The notes: generated by a model from the letters alone, not told the origin. A DNA stretch of 30,658 bases from JAYWIG01 sp043789035 (GCA_043789035.1 JAYWIG010000304.1:1-30658); one strand, 5' to 3'. Numbered from the stretch's first letter, positions 14,345-23,263 are shown. Translations and numbers: made by a program.

Positions 14345-14905
14345 GTGAACAGTAAGATATCTAGTGAAGCGCCCTGGCTGGAAGAGTCTACGGCTGGCCT
14401 AAGCGCAACTGAGCATAGCCAAGGTAAAGCGACCGCAATGGTAACTCTACTTGAATACGGCGACTATGAATGTCCCGCATGTGTTCAGATTGAACCGCTC
14501 ATTCGATACCTTATACATACGTATAGTGAAAATCTTCGATTTGTATTTCGCCATTTTCCGTTGGTAGAGGTGCACCCGCATGCGGAGTTAGCTGCAGAGG
14601 CGGCTGAAGCGGCTGCAGCACAGGGTCAGTTTTGGCCAATGCATCATGTATTGTTTTCGAATTTGCACCACCTCGAGATGGCAGATTTAAGTCGTTATGC
14701 AAAGTCGTTGGGGCTGGACATGAATCGCTTTAATGGCGAAATGGCAGACCGCATTTATACACAGCGTATTCAAGAGCATCGGCAAGCCGCAAAACACTCT
14801 CTGGTCTCAACGACGCCCACTTTTTTCCTTAACGACGCGATGGTCGATATTTCCCTGCAATCTGAAAAGCTTGACGCAACTATTCGCGCCATGCTTGTTT
14901 ACTGA
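14345..14905 (+). CDS. DsbA-family thioredoxin-fold protein, cytoplasmic
   Basis: The 186-residue protein has a thioredoxin fold with the active site CPAC at residues 43-46 (YGDYECPAC), a helical insertion rich in Ala and His, and the cis-proline loop STTPTFF with P158. The RHFPL motif at 69-73 is common in DsbA-like FrnE/DSBA oxidoreductases and in domains attached to NhaA antiporters. No signal peptide or membrane segment is present, so it should act in the cytoplasm, unlike true DsbA. It starts at GTG 14345 with AAGGAA upstream. The small basic protein 31 bases downstream has its own ribosome binding site and may be co-transcribed. The substrate is unknown. Confidence 0.85.
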   Translation: MNSKISSEAPWLEESTAGLSATEHSQGKATAMVTLLEYGDYECPACVQIEPLIRYLIHTYSENLRFVFRHFPLVEVHPHAELAAEAAEAAAAQGQFWPMHHVLFSNLHHLEMADLSRYAKSLGLDMNRFNGEMADRIYTQRIQEHRQAAKHSLVSTTPTFFLNDAMVDISLQSEKLDATIRAMLVY

Positions 14906-14936
14906 CGCAATTACCTATCTTTAAAGGAAAAAATAT

Positions 14937-15113
14937 ATGAAAAAAAGTAATCTCACGCCGCCTTCACCAAACAAGGCCAAGGATGGGCAATTGCACGGTC
15001 AAACAGAGTCGACAGCCGGCCGCGAGCAGGTTCGCGAGGAGCTTCACCACACCAGCGCGCCTCGAGAATCTAATCGACCCAACGAGCGCACTTCAAACCA
15101 TAAAAAGAAATAG
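14937..15113 (+). CDS. Small hydrophilic basic protein, unknown
   Basis: ATG 14937 is preceded by AAAGGAAA at good spacing, and a 58-residue frame runs to TAG 15111-15113. The product is highly charged and probably disordered (for example GREQVREELHHTSAPRE, ending in HKKK), with no hydrophobic segment. I know no named family, but the strong start signal and position just after the DsbA-like gene support it as real. It might bind nucleic acid or be a stress-induced peptide; this is a guess from charge alone. Confidence 0.6.
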   Translation: MKKSNLTPPSPNKAKDGQLHGQTESTAGREQVREELHHTSAPRESNRPNERTSNHKKK

Positions 15114-15124
15114 CTGATTTGGAT

Positions 15125-15364
15125 TTACGGGCGGACTAGGTACTGATAGATCTTGTCTTTTACGTGCAGACGTTTTTTCTTGAGTACCTCTAACGCATCG
15201 TCGCTAATCACGCCGCCACCAAGTTCATACTTTTTAATCGAGTGGTTGTCTTCGTCGTATTCGTCAAACAGTTTTGCGAAGTGAGCGTCGGTACTTTTTA
15301 AGGACCGCATCTTTTCTAAGTGCTCAGGGAATTCATGTGCGATGTCGTGATTCAGTAGATCCAT
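15125..15364 (-). CDS. YdcH-like small coiled-coil protein (DUF465)
   Basis: The 79-residue product has the DUF465/YdcH layout: an N-terminal helix with HEFPEH (residues about 10-15), a DAHFAKLFDEYDEDNHSIKKYE block, and a C-terminal helix with LKKKRLHVKDKIYQYL. Proteins of this family are small helical hairpins of uncertain function. It lies downstream of, and on the same strand as, the Old Yellow Enzyme gene, 28 bases away, so co-transcription is likely. Confidence 0.85.
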   Translation of the reverse strand: MDLLNHDIAHEFPEHLEKMRSLKSTDAHFAKLFDEYDEDNHSIKKYELGGGVISDDALEVLKKKRLHVKDKIYQYLVRP

Positions 15365-15392
15365 GTTGGCCTTTTAAATTTAGTTGTGGGTT

Positions 15393-16469
15393 TTATGATT
15401 CGAGGAAGGGGTAATCGGTGTAGCCTTTGGCGCCAGGCACGTAGAAGGTTGCGATGTCGGGAACGTTCATAGGCGCGTCTTTGCGCATACGTTCCACTAA
15501 ATCGGGGTTGGCTAAAAATGGTCTACCGAAAGCAATCAAATCGCCGCGTTTTTCAATCAAGGCCTGTTCCGCGCTGCCGTGATTGAAGCCCCCGGAAAGA
15601 ATAAACACTCCATGAAACTCCGCCCGTAGCTGGAGTTTGAAATCGGCGGGAACGGGTGGTGCTCCCATCGCTGAATGATCGACCAAGTGTATGTAAAGTA
15701 AACCCAGACTTGAAAGCGCCTTGGCGAGCGCTAAATACTGCTCCTGTACTTCCGGGAATTCGCCCGTGCCGTTGAACACTCCGTAGGGAGAAAGTCGCAT
15801 ACCGACGCGATCTCGACCTATAGCGGTAACAATTGCCTTTGCTATTTCGATGGCAAATCGATTGCGATTTTCTATGCTGCCACCATAGCCATCGGTTCTA
15901 AAATTGATGAGAGGGTTTAAAAATTGTTCGATCAGGTAGCCGTTAGCTCCGTGTATCTCAACGCCATCAAAACCGGCAGTCAGGCTTAACATCGCAGATG
16001 CCACATATTCCTTGATGGCCGTTGCAATGTCCGCCTCGGTCATCGCGCGTGGGGGGCTATGGGGCTGCAAGCCCAAAGAGTCGGTATACATCTCGCCGGG
16101 ACACACCGTTGTGTCTGGCCCTATCACTTCGGCTCCGGCGGGTAAGTTAGCAATGTGTGTGACTCTACCGGTGTGCATCAACTGGACGAATATTTTGCCG
16201 TTACGAGCGTGTACGGCGTCTGTGCTGGCTTTCCAAGCATCTGCTTGAATCTCATTGAAGAGGCCGGGAATCCGAGGATAACCTAGGCCATTAGCGCTCG
16301 GTGAAGTGCCCTCGGTAATGATCAACCCTGCCGCCGCACGTTGACCATAATAAGTAGCCATTAGCGCGTTTGGTGTGTTCTCTGGACTGGCACGGCTGCG
16401 CGTCAATGGTGCCATCACAATACGATTTGAGAGTGTTAGAAAGCGTGCAGAGAATTTATCGAAAAGCAT
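15393..16469 (-). CDS. nemA: Old Yellow Enzyme family alkene reductase (NADH:flavin oxidoreductase)
   Basis: The 358-residue TIM-barrel flavoprotein reduces activated C=C bonds and related electrophiles with NAD(P)H and FMN. Visible signatures are VMAPLTRSRA (18-27), QLMHTGRVTH (96-105), the substrate-anion pair H173 and N176 in EIHGANGYLIEQFL, NFRTDGYGGSIENR (189-202) and the phosphate-binding end IAFGRPFLANPD. This is the NemA/alkene-reductase branch, so the symbol is by similarity. The promoter must lie in or just past the end of kup, where a perfect palindrome (16499-16512) may be its operator. A YdcH-like gene follows. Confidence 0.93.
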   Translation of the reverse strand: MLFDKFSARFLTLSNRIVMAPLTRSRASPENTPNALMATYYGQRAAAGLIITEGTSPSANGLGYPRIPGLFNEIQADAWKASTDAVHARNGKIFVQLMHTGRVTHIANLPAGAEVIGPDTTVCPGEMYTDSLGLQPHSPPRAMTEADIATAIKEYVASAMLSLTAGFDGVEIHGANGYLIEQFLNPLINFRTDGYGGSIENRNRFAIEIAKAIVTAIGRDRVGMRLSPYGVFNGTGEFPEVQEQYLALAKALSSLGLLYIHLVDHSAMGAPPVPADFKLQLRAEFHGVFILSGGFNHGSAEQALIEKRGDLIAFGRPFLANPDLVERMRKDAPMNVPDIATFYVPGAKGYTDYPFLES

Positions 16470-16498
16470 AAGGGTGGCCCTAAAAGTGTTTCAAATTT

Positions 16499-16512
16499 AG
16501 TTTAGCTAAACT
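16499..16512. promoter_or_regulatory. Perfect 14-bp palindrome before the Old Yellow Enzyme gene
   Basis: AGTTTAGCTAAACT is a perfect inverted repeat. It spans the stop codon of kup and ends 30 bases before the Old Yellow Enzyme start. Position and symmetry suit the operator of a dimeric repressor controlling the reductase; no such regulator gene lies nearby. Confidence 0.45.
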
Positions 16513-18410
16513 TGAATTCGTGTACCTAGTTCGACGACAGCATTATCGGGAAGTTTGAAGAAACCAACGATTCCATCTGCATTTCTGCTCATGGCAGCAA
16601 ATAGTTTGCGCCGCCAATGGGACATTCCGCTACCCGGTAAAACGCAAACCGTTTCGCGGCTTAAGAAGTACGTCGTCTCGAATAAATCAATTGGCAATTC
16701 ATATTGTGCGCACAGCGCTAAGGCTTTAGGTACATCCGGCGTATCCATAAAGCCAAAGGTTAATTTTACTTTCCAAAATTGATGGCCAATGGATTCCACT
16801 GAAACTCGGTCACCGTCGCTAACCCAAGGGACTTCTGCGAACTTCACATTCAGAATGATGTTCTTTTCGTGAAGTACTTGGTTGTGCTTCAAATTATGAA
16901 GTAGAGCAAGTGGTGTTAAATCGGGATTGGCCACAGGATAAATAGCTGTTCTTGTCGCTCGATGAATTTCATTCCAGTTAATCGATCCAATAAATTGTTG
17001 CAAGCTAAGGCCTTCTTTCTGAATATTTTGAACAACGATAGCGCGACCTTTATTCCATGTGCTCATTGCCGTAAAAAGCAGCAATCCAAGAGCCAGTGGG
17101 AACCAACCACCATCAAAGAACTTCACGATGCAGCCAGCAACTAACAATGCATCAATTGATAGGAAGAAGGCAGTTGCTCCGATGGCAAGTGGCGCCGGTA
17201 AATGCCAACCAGGTCGAATAACAAAATAAGTTAGTATGGTTGTTATAAACATAGTTAATGTCACTGCAATGCCGTAGGCACCGGCCAGCGCGGATGAGCT
17301 ACCAAAACCAACCATAGCGATGACGACACCAAACATCAGTGCCCAATTCGCTGCCGGCACGTATATTTGCCCCGCTGCCGTCTCGAAGGTATTGAAGATT
17401 CTGAGCCTTGGGAAAAACCCAAGCTGAATCGCTTGTTTAGTCATCGAGTAAGCACCGGAAATGACTGCCTGTGAAGCAATAATTGCGGCGAGTGTTGCAA
17501 GTATCAACGCAGGAATGAGCCACGCTTGCGAGAACATGCGATAGAACGGGTTTTCTAACGCGGATGGATCTCTAATGAGTAGTGCGCCTTGCCCCATGTA
17601 GTTCAGGGTTAGGCATGGGAGCACCAAACCTAACCAAGCGATTTGAATAGGTTTTCTACCGAAGTGGCCCATGTCAGCATAAAGAGCCTCGGCACCAGTA
17701 AGTGCCAAGACGATTGCGCCAACTGCAGCGAAGACTTTCCAGCCACGCTCAATCAAAAAGGTCCATGCAAAGATAGGATTAATCGCGGAGAGGATCGAAG
17801 GCTCTAGCAGAATTTGAAGCACGCCAGAAACCGCCAAAACACCAAACCAAGCGATGAGGACGGGGCCAAAAAATCGACCCATGACCTGCGTGCCAAAACG
17901 CTGTACAAAAAATAAACCAACAATAATCGCAATTGATATTGGAACAACATAGGGTTTCAGGAGCGGGGTTAGGATTTCTAGCCCTTCGACAGCGCCCAGA
18001 ACGGAAATCGCAGGCGTGATGACACTATCGCCATAAAACAAAGTCGCACCGAACACCCCTAAAAGTAATAATGCTTTGCGCAGTGTAGGGCGGTCGCGCA
18101 CGGCGTTTGCCGCTAGCGCTATCAATGCCAAACTACCCCCTTCGCCCTTGTTATCGGCGCGTAAAATTAAAAGCACGTACTTCAAGGTCACTATCAGCAT
18201 AAGCGCCCACAGTACAACTGACACTGCACCAATAAGATTGCCGGGGTTTAAAGCTACTCCTGTAGCGGGGGCAAAAACCTCCTTCATTGTGTAAAGGGGA
18301 CTTGTACCAATGTCGCCATACACGACACCTATCGCCGCTAAAGTGACTACGGCCATTGATTGTGGCTTCAAGCTAGCGACTTGCGGTATATTGAGTTGCG
18401 TTATTTTCAT
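16506..18410 (-). CDS. kup: Kup-type low-affinity potassium transporter
   Basis: The 634-residue protein takes up K+ with protons across the inner membrane. The KUP signature GVVYGDIGTSPLYTMKE is at residues 28-44, followed by about 12 hydrophobic segments to near residue 455 and a hydrophilic cytoplasmic domain ending VELGTRIQV. Other family blocks are visible, such as NKGEGGSLAL after the second segment and ALTGAEALYADMGHFG. The length is normal and there are no breaks. It is divergent from trxC, with 124 bases between the start codons. Downstream it runs to the Old Yellow Enzyme promoter. Confidence 0.96.
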   Translation of the reverse strand: MKITQLNIPQVASLKPQSMAVVTLAAIGVVYGDIGTSPLYTMKEVFAPATGVALNPGNLIGAVSVVLWALMLIVTLKYVLLILRADNKGEGGSLALIALAANAVRDRPTLRKALLLLGVFGATLFYGDSVITPAISVLGAVEGLEILTPLLKPYVVPISIAIIVGLFFVQRFGTQVMGRFFGPVLIAWFGVLAVSGVLQILLEPSILSAINPIFAWTFLIERGWKVFAAVGAIVLALTGAEALYADMGHFGRKPIQIAWLGLVLPCLTLNYMGQGALLIRDPSALENPFYRMFSQAWLIPALILATLAAIIASQAVISGAYSMTKQAIQLGFFPRLRIFNTFETAAGQIYVPAANWALMFGVVIAMVGFGSSSALAGAYGIAVTLTMFITTILTYFVIRPGWHLPAPLAIGATAFFLSIDALLVAGCIVKFFDGGWFPLALGLLLFTAMSTWNKGRAIVVQNIQKEGLSLQQFIGSINWNEIHRATRTAIYPVANPDLTPLALLHNLKHNQVLHEKNIILNVKFAEVPWVSDGDRVSVESIGHQFWKVKLTFGFMDTPDVPKALALCAQYELPIDLFETTYFLSRETVCVLPGSGMSHWRRKLFAAMSRNADGIVGFFKLPDNAVVELGTRIQV

Positions 18411-18486
18411 TGCTCTTTAATTTAGCCTTTAGAACTCCAAGCACCTGTGAGGAGTTGACGCATTTAGATGTAGGAAAAACCCTTTA

Positions 18487-18504
18487 GTTCGGTCTCGCAC
18501 AGAC
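18487..18504 (+). promoter_or_regulatory. Shared dyad motif, copy 8 (before trxC)
   Basis: The site reads GTTCG GTCT CGCAC AGAC, with one base off the dyad consensus. It ends 30 bases before the trxC start codon, the closest spacing of any copy. Confidence 0.6.
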
Positions 18505-18534
18505 GAGATAACTTGAAACGCACAAGCTTCATGA

Positions 18535-18972
18535 ATGAACAATTTTCAACATATAGTTTGCCCGCACTGCAACGCTACTAATAGAGTGCCGATTGACAAA
18601 AGCATGCCCGAAGCACAATGCGGCCGATGTCATATGACCCTATTCGAAGGCAAGCCTCCTGAACTGGATGTGGCTGGTTTTGACGCTCAGATCAGCAAAA
18701 GCGACGTGCCATTATTAGTTGACTTCTGGGCTCCTTGGTGTGGCCCCTGCCGCATGATGGCACCTGCGTATGAAGCTGCAAGCGCACGCATGTATCCGCA
18801 GGTACGTTTCGTCAAAATAAATACTGAAGAACAGCAAGCGCTCTCGGTGCGATATGGCATTCGAAGCATTCCTACATTAGCAATTTTTCGTGCTGGTAAG
18901 GAGGTGGCACGTCAGGCTGGAGCAATGTTTGAGGTCGATATGATTCGCTGGATACAGTCCGTCAACAAATAG
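18535..18972 (+). CDS. trxC: Thioredoxin 2 with N-terminal zinc motif
   Basis: The 145-residue protein has the TrxC layout. A zinc-binding N-terminus carries CPHC (9-12) and CGRC (29-32), and a thioredoxin fold follows with FWAPWCGPC (active cysteines 69 and 72) and the cis-Pro loop RSIPT. Thioredoxin 2 reduces protein disulfides in the cytoplasm and is commonly oxidative-stress induced. The start ATG 18535 is in frame with the zinc motif; an overlapping ATG at 18531 is in another frame. The BON gene follows 14 bases later on the same strand. The shared motif just upstream suggests stress control of both genes. Confidence 0.95.
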   Translation: MNNFQHIVCPHCNATNRVPIDKSMPEAQCGRCHMTLFEGKPPELDVAGFDAQISKSDVPLLVDFWAPWCGPCRMMAPAYEAASARMYPQVRFVKINTEEQQALSVRYGIRSIPTLAIFRAGKEVARQAGAMFEVDMIRWIQSVNK

Positions 18973-18986
18973 ATTGAAAGATAGTT

Positions 18987-19640
18987 ATGAAAACAGATAG
19001 CCAATTACAGCAAGACGTTATTGCCGAACTTAAATGGGAACCCTCGGTACATGCCGCTCGCATCGGTGTCGAGGTCAAAGATGGTGTGGTCACTTTGGAG
19101 GGCCAAGTCGATAGTTATTCCGAAAAATGGAATGCCGAACGTGCTACGCAAAGGGTTCGAGGGGTAAGAGCATTGGCCACTGAACTAAAGGTGCATATCT
19201 CAGATGTAAGTAAACGTACAGATGGTGAGATTGCAGGGGCTGCCGAGAAAGTGCTCGGCTGGACTTTATCTCTGCCGGATCGTACCGTTCGAGTGATGGT
19301 AGAGCATGGTTGGATGACGCTGACTGGTACCGTTGACTGGCAATACCAACGCGAGGCTGCGGAAGAAGGCGTCCGCTACATGATTGGCGTAGCGGGCATC
19401 AGCAACTTGATCTTGATAAAACCGACGGTGTCAGCAACGGCGGTTAAGACGGAGATTGAGGCTGCGCTTAAGCGCACTGCAGTGACCGATGCGAAGGACA
19501 TTCAAGTCGAAGTACATGGTGCGAACGTCACATTAAGCGGCACGATACATAATTGGGCCGAGCGCGACATAGCTACCAAATCTGCATGGGGTATGCCCGG
19601 CGTAATAAACGTACATGACAACATGACTATCGCTTATTAG
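18987..19640 (+). CDS. Triple BON-domain stress protein (OsmY-like)
   Basis: The 217-residue protein consists of three BON domains, at roughly residues 3-72, 78-145 and 149-217. Each ends in a Gly-containing strand pattern (VTLEGQVDSY, MTLTGTVDWQ, VTLSGTIHNW). BON domains bind phospholipid and help membrane stability. Unlike OsmY, no signal peptide is visible, so it appears cytoplasmic. It lies 14 bases after trxC and is likely co-transcribed. It is convergent with the membrane protein gene that follows. Confidence 0.9.
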   Translation: MKTDSQLQQDVIAELKWEPSVHAARIGVEVKDGVVTLEGQVDSYSEKWNAERATQRVRGVRALATELKVHISDVSKRTDGEIAGAAEKVLGWTLSLPDRTVRVMVEHGWMTLTGTVDWQYQREAAEEGVRYMIGVAGISNLILIKPTVSATAVKTEIEAALKRTAVTDAKDIQVEVHGANVTLSGTIHNWAERDIATKSAWGMPGVINVHDNMTIAY

Positions 19641-19653
19641 CCGAGCGGCCGAT

Positions 19654-20493
19654 TCAAACTAATTGTTCATTGTCCCGTCGCTTGCCACCTAGGGTGGCAG
19701 CGAAGCATGCGGCAACCGCACTGAATAGAAGTGAAAGAATGAACCACATTGACGCATAGGCCGAGTTTTTTCTTGCTTCATCAAAACCGCGCTTAGCCAT
19801 TACCGTATTTTCTTCGAGCTGCGCTTGGGCGTCCGAAAAAGTCGTGCGCAACCTTTTGTCTGCTTCAACTTCTGATATGCCACTGTAAACTCGAATTAGC
19901 TGCGTTAGGTAAATCAAATCGTCTTTGGCTACCTGCCCGGTATTTAAACTTTTGGCGAAAATTCGATTACTTTCAACCATGGCTACCGCTTGTGTTTGCG
20001 GTAGCGCTTGTTCCGCTGTAGTACTTGAGGTTTTTCGAAATAGTTTGTTTGTATAGTACTCAGTTGGAATAGCAAGATCTTGAACCATCCCGAGCGGCGG
20101 AACTCGTTGAATGAAAAGATTAACTGTTACCGCAAAAATGGCAACGGTCATGATGGTGGCCGCAGCCCAGGTTAAAAATCCATGCGCCGCGTCACGGAAA
20201 CGCACTTCATCTGTATGGGTTTGCAACCAGCGCGTTCTTAGCCTGCCGCATAAGTAACCACCAATAGATGCTGCGATTGTTGGGGTAATAATAATCCACG
20301 AGACCGTACCAATATCAAAGACTTTTGCACTAATGCCGGTATTTGCCCAGGGCGATACTGACGCGAGCCCTAGCCCCGCCCCGACGACCATCAAAATGAG
20401 GGAAAGTGAGGCCGCTGCGGTTGCTCCTCCTAATATGGCAGGCCAAGATATTGCCGATTGTTGGAAGTTTGCGGAGGTTAGGTCTGAAATCAT
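19654..20493 (-). CDS. Membrane protein with large soluble loop, unknown function
   Basis: The 279-residue protein has about four membrane segments, near residues 17-46, 62-86, 108-131 and 248-270. A soluble, helix-rich stretch of about 110 residues lies between the third and fourth. Glycine-rich first helices (GGATAAASLSLILMVVGAGL) and the ending FAATLGGKRRD are typical of a hypothetical membrane family in betaproteobacteria often near stress genes; no function is known to me. It lies 31 bases downstream of the universal stress protein gene, in the same direction, so it probably belongs to that operon. Confidence 0.75.
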   Translation of the reverse strand: MISDLTSANFQQSAISWPAILGGATAAASLSLILMVVGAGLGLASVSPWANTGISAKVFDIGTVSWIIITPTIAASIGGYLCGRLRTRWLQTHTDEVRFRDAAHGFLTWAAATIMTVAIFAVTVNLFIQRVPPLGMVQDLAIPTEYYTNKLFRKTSSTTAEQALPQTQAVAMVESNRIFAKSLNTGQVAKDDLIYLTQLIRVYSGISEVEADKRLRTTFSDAQAQLEENTVMAKRGFDEARKNSAYASMWFILSLLFSAVAACFAATLGGKRRDNEQLV

Positions 20494-20524
20494 TTTTTCG
20501 GCTGTTTCAAAGCTATTAGGTTTT

Positions 20525-21376
20525 CTAATGAGAAATCAAAGCACATTGGGCACCGTGAAAAAATAAGTTTCTTGTCACTCCGCCAAACATCCATTCCCGA
20601 ATTCGGCTATGGCCAAATGCACCACCGATCAGCAGATCGACTTCATATTCACCCGCATAGGCCTGTAATTGTTCCGCATCGTTACCGTTTGATTCTAAAG
20701 AGGCAGCATGAGCGTGAATGCCGTGGCTGAGCAACCAATGAACAATTTGAGTTAGATGATTGTTCGATGTTTCGTGTTGATCTTTTTTGTACAACTCTAG
20801 CAGGCGTACTTGGGCGCACTTTTGTAGTAAGGGAATAGCATCGGCAAGTGCTCGTCTCGCTTCTTTTGTGTCTTGCCAACAAATTAGGGCGCTGTTTAGC
20901 TCTAGAGTTTCGACATCGTTTGGCACGAGCAACACAGGCCGCCCGGACTGCAGCACTAACTCCCCCGCGATATCGGAAGTGGTTTCCGAGTTTTTTTCAA
21001 TGCCCGGCTCAGCGTTATGGCTCTCTCGAATTGACACCATTAAAAGATCGCTGGCTCGTGAATAGCCTGAAACATACTGAACATGCGGCTGAATAGTGAT
21101 TTTTGAGTGCCAGCCAAATTCCGCCTGAGCATGCGTCATTGCCTGCTCGAAGGACGCTTCAAGCGCAAGCAGTCGCGCCTCAGTTTTCTTGCAATGATCA
21201 TCGAAAACATCTGCCGGAACGTAAACGTTCTCACTCCCGATTAACAGGGGCTGGCTTACGGCGATACCCACGGCCTTTGCGTCTAACTTAAACGCGAGAT
21301 CTGCACTGACTTTCATTAGACCTGCGTTTGTGCGATGTTCATCAAGGCACACTAGGATAGATTTGTAGCTCATCAT
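20525..21376 (-). CDS. Universal stress protein, tandem-domain length
   Basis: The 283-residue protein begins with YKSILVCLDEH, the first UspA strand, and ends with GGAFGHSRIREWMFGGVTRNLF, the ATP-binding G-x2-G-x9-G pattern followed by a hydrophobic strand. The length fits two UspA domains, with the first lacking the full nucleotide motif. Such proteins respond to starvation, oxidative or envelope stress. Its start overlaps the end of the heavy-metal-binding mini-gene by four bases, so the two are coupled. It sits in a minus-strand run from the PRC-barrel gene to the membrane protein gene. Confidence 0.88.
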   Translation of the reverse strand: MMSYKSILVCLDEHRTNAGLMKVSADLAFKLDAKAVGIAVSQPLLIGSENVYVPADVFDDHCKKTEARLLALEASFEQAMTHAQAEFGWHSKITIQPHVQYVSGYSRASDLLMVSIRESHNAEPGIEKNSETTSDIAGELVLQSGRPVLLVPNDVETLELNSALICWQDTKEARRALADAIPLLQKCAQVRLLELYKKDQHETSNNHLTQIVHWLLSHGIHAHAASLESNGNDAEQLQAYAGEYEVDLLIGGAFGHSRIREWMFGGVTRNLFFHGAQCALISH

Positions 21377-21558
21377 GTTTCCGGTTTGTCTACTGCAACA
21401 TCTATTGGAGGTGCCAAATCTAAACGCTCAGGATTTTCCCCTTCTTTGAAAGTTGCTGGAACAAGTTCGAGACGCATGCCGCATTTCGGGCAAACACTTG
21501 GGTCATACTGCCTAATTTCAGGGTGCATTGGGCAGGTGTAGATGGCTTGCGATTTCAT
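21373..21558 (-). CDS. Heavy-metal-binding mini-protein (YHS-like HMBD)
   Basis: The 61-residue product reads YTCPMHPEIRQYDPSVCPKC and then GMRLEL, the heavy-metal-binding domain often found at the N-terminus of CopA or in CusB-type proteins. Candidate ligands are C9, M11, H12, C23, C26 and M28. Here it is a free-standing protein with a short acidic tail. Its stop overlaps the start of the universal stress protein gene (ATGA), and it begins 7 bases after the PRC-barrel gene. Copper or another soft metal is the likely ligand. A link to the Csp-like protein at 1.9 kb is speculative. Confidence 0.87.
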   Translation of the reverse strand: MKSQAIYTCPMHPEIRQYDPSVCPKCGMRLELVPATFKEGENPERLDLAPPIDVAVDKPET

Positions 21559-21565
21559 ACCTTTG

Positions 21566-22399
21566 CTAATAGGCTTTGTTGGCCGCTGTCGACGTGGCTA
21601 AGGTGTCGGGCCAATAGCCCTTGCGGCCATAGTGTTCAAACAGTGAAATTTCTTGTTCACGGTCGAAATCCTCTATACCCTCAAAGTGAGGCGCGCTTTT
21701 GATGATGTCTCTTGTCATATCTAGAGACACGCTTTCATCGGCCCAACTTAAATCGACAACCCATTGTGGTGACACAAGGACTTTGTGGCCAACCCACCAA
21801 TTACTGGTGTTTAGAACAAAGTATCGAATTGCCCATGTTTCGTCATCGATGAGGATGTCTTCAACGTGGCCAATGTCGCCGTCTTTTGCGTGGATGTGAT
21901 ATCCGATGACTTCTTCCATGCTGCGTAAGTGCGGATCGTCGTGTGCATGCGCAAGCTTCTCTCTGCGCCTGAACTCATTTTCTGCTTGCTCTCGATCCAT
22001 TCGGTTTTCGCGCTGGAAATTTCCACCTGGTGTTAATGCATAGGGGTACATGCCACCGCCCCAGATGCCAGCGCCATCCCAATAACTAGGGTACCCGTAA
22101 TAAGTTAGGTATTCGCTTTCGTTTTGTCGAGAAACGGGTTTGTCGACATCGATACTTGGGCTGTTCTCAATTTGAGCTTTGCTCAACGACACATATACAG
22201 GGTCTGTCGACATGGTTTCATAACGAAGTGCGATTGGGGAAATAAGAACCTCGCGACTATTAAGCCAAGTGCCGGTATCCACAATCAGATATCTAACAAC
22301 CCAATCATAGTCATCAAAATAGAGGTCGGTGAGGCTACCAACTTCTCCGTCATTTGCGCCGATTGATCGGTTGTGTAGCGAGTTCATGCTTTGTAACAT
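21566..22399 (-). CDS. PRC-barrel domain protein with two barrels
   Basis: The 277-residue protein carries two PRC-barrel-like units. The first is near residues 1-80 (IGANDGEVGSLTDLYFDDYDW) and the second near 165-240 (HIHAKDGDIGHVEDILIDDE). A Tyr/Gly/Pro-rich linker and an acidic/basic stretch lie between them. PRC barrels are small beta domains that mediate protein contacts in photosynthetic reaction centres and RNA processing; this stress-associated two-unit type has no fixed role. It has no signal peptide. It heads the minus-strand group of PRC-barrel, metal-binding, stress and membrane proteins. Confidence 0.88.
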   Translation of the reverse strand: MLQSMNSLHNRSIGANDGEVGSLTDLYFDDYDWVVRYLIVDTGTWLNSREVLISPIALRYETMSTDPVYVSLSKAQIENSPSIDVDKPVSRQNESEYLTYYGYPSYWDGAGIWGGGMYPYALTPGGNFQRENRMDREQAENEFRRREKLAHAHDDPHLRSMEEVIGYHIHAKDGDIGHVEDILIDDETWAIRYFVLNTSNWWVGHKVLVSPQWVVDLSWADESVSLDMTRDIIKSAPHFEGIEDFDREQEISLFEHYGRKGYWPDTLATSTAANKAY

Positions 22400-22457
22400 T
22401 TGAAATTCCTTTGCGTGCGATGTAGCGAAACTAGGTGCTGTAGAGGATTATTTGGGA

Positions 22458-23246
22458 CTATTGGTTACCGTTAGCGACGAACACGCCGTTTTCGAGTTTC
22501 ACTTTTTGCCCAACGATGAATGGAGGCTGGTTCGGGTAGGTGACCGTCTGCAACCCGCCTTCAGTAAGCCGGGCTGTGACGTCAAAATGACGTGATGATT
22601 TGGTTCGCTTTTCTATTTCATTACCTGCAACGGCACCGCCAAGAGCGCCTGCGATCTCTGCGGCCGTTGTGCCGCGACCTTTACCCACTTGGCTGCCGAG
22701 CAAGGCGCCAACAACGCCGCCGGCAACTTTACCGACATAGCTACCATCGCCTTTGACTTCGATAATTTGAATCGATTCGATCACTCCACAGTTGGAGCAG
22801 CTCTTCGCAACATTTTCCCTGTGTTGTGACACTTGGGCCAGGGGCGCTGCCGCGCTCTTCATTGCAAGTATTGGCTGATCTAAGGTGGCCGTGGCTATGC
22901 TGTTGCCAATTCGCAGGTTAGCGATCATGAGGGCATTCGCTCTGACAAGGTGACGGCTTGAAACGTTGTGCGTCCCTTCATAAAGCCCGCTCTCCACCTC
23001 GTCAAGAATCAACCTTCCGGGTACGCCGTCGATTCGTACCGTACCCGTACCTCCCGGTGTTCCATAAAGTTTGAAATGCAGTTCCGCGCCGGGGGAAAGA
23101 CGCCGTACCGGGTCTAACTCGAAGCTTTGGATTTTCGCGCTCGCAGGCGACGTAGTAGCTGAGTAGCTTGGGTTTTGCGCCAGAGCTATTTCGGAGCTTG
23201 ATAAAAGCAGTGCTGCCAGACAGGCAATTAGTTTATTAACGTTCAT
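22458..23246 (-). CDS. Exported protein with glycine-zipper 2TM domain
   Basis: The 262-residue precursor has a signal peptide ending near EIALA-QNPS. An N-terminal beta-rich domain (about 35-130) is followed by a CSNC pair, then a glycine zipper (about 168-212: GKVAGGVVGALLGSQVG and EIAGALGGAVAGNEIEKR) and a final basic strand region with a predicted beta fold. The second half is the SlyB/Rickettsia 17 kDa antigen type, usually in the outer membrane. No lipobox Cys follows the signal peptide. It lies 17 bases downstream of the OmpA-type lipoprotein gene on the same strand and is probably in the same operon. Confidence 0.86.
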   Translation of the reverse strand: MNVNKLIACLAALLLSSSEIALAQNPSYSATTSPASAKIQSFELDPVRRLSPGAELHFKLYGTPGGTGTVRIDGVPGRLILDEVESGLYEGTHNVSSRHLVRANALMIANLRIGNSIATATLDQPILAMKSAAAPLAQVSQHRENVAKSCSNCGVIESIQIIEVKGDGSYVGKVAGGVVGALLGSQVGKGRGTTAAEIAGALGGAVAGNEIEKRTKSSRHFDVTARLTEGGLQTVTYPNQPPFIVGQKVKLENGVFVANGNQ

Positions 23247-23263
23247 ATTTGTCTATTTTTGAG

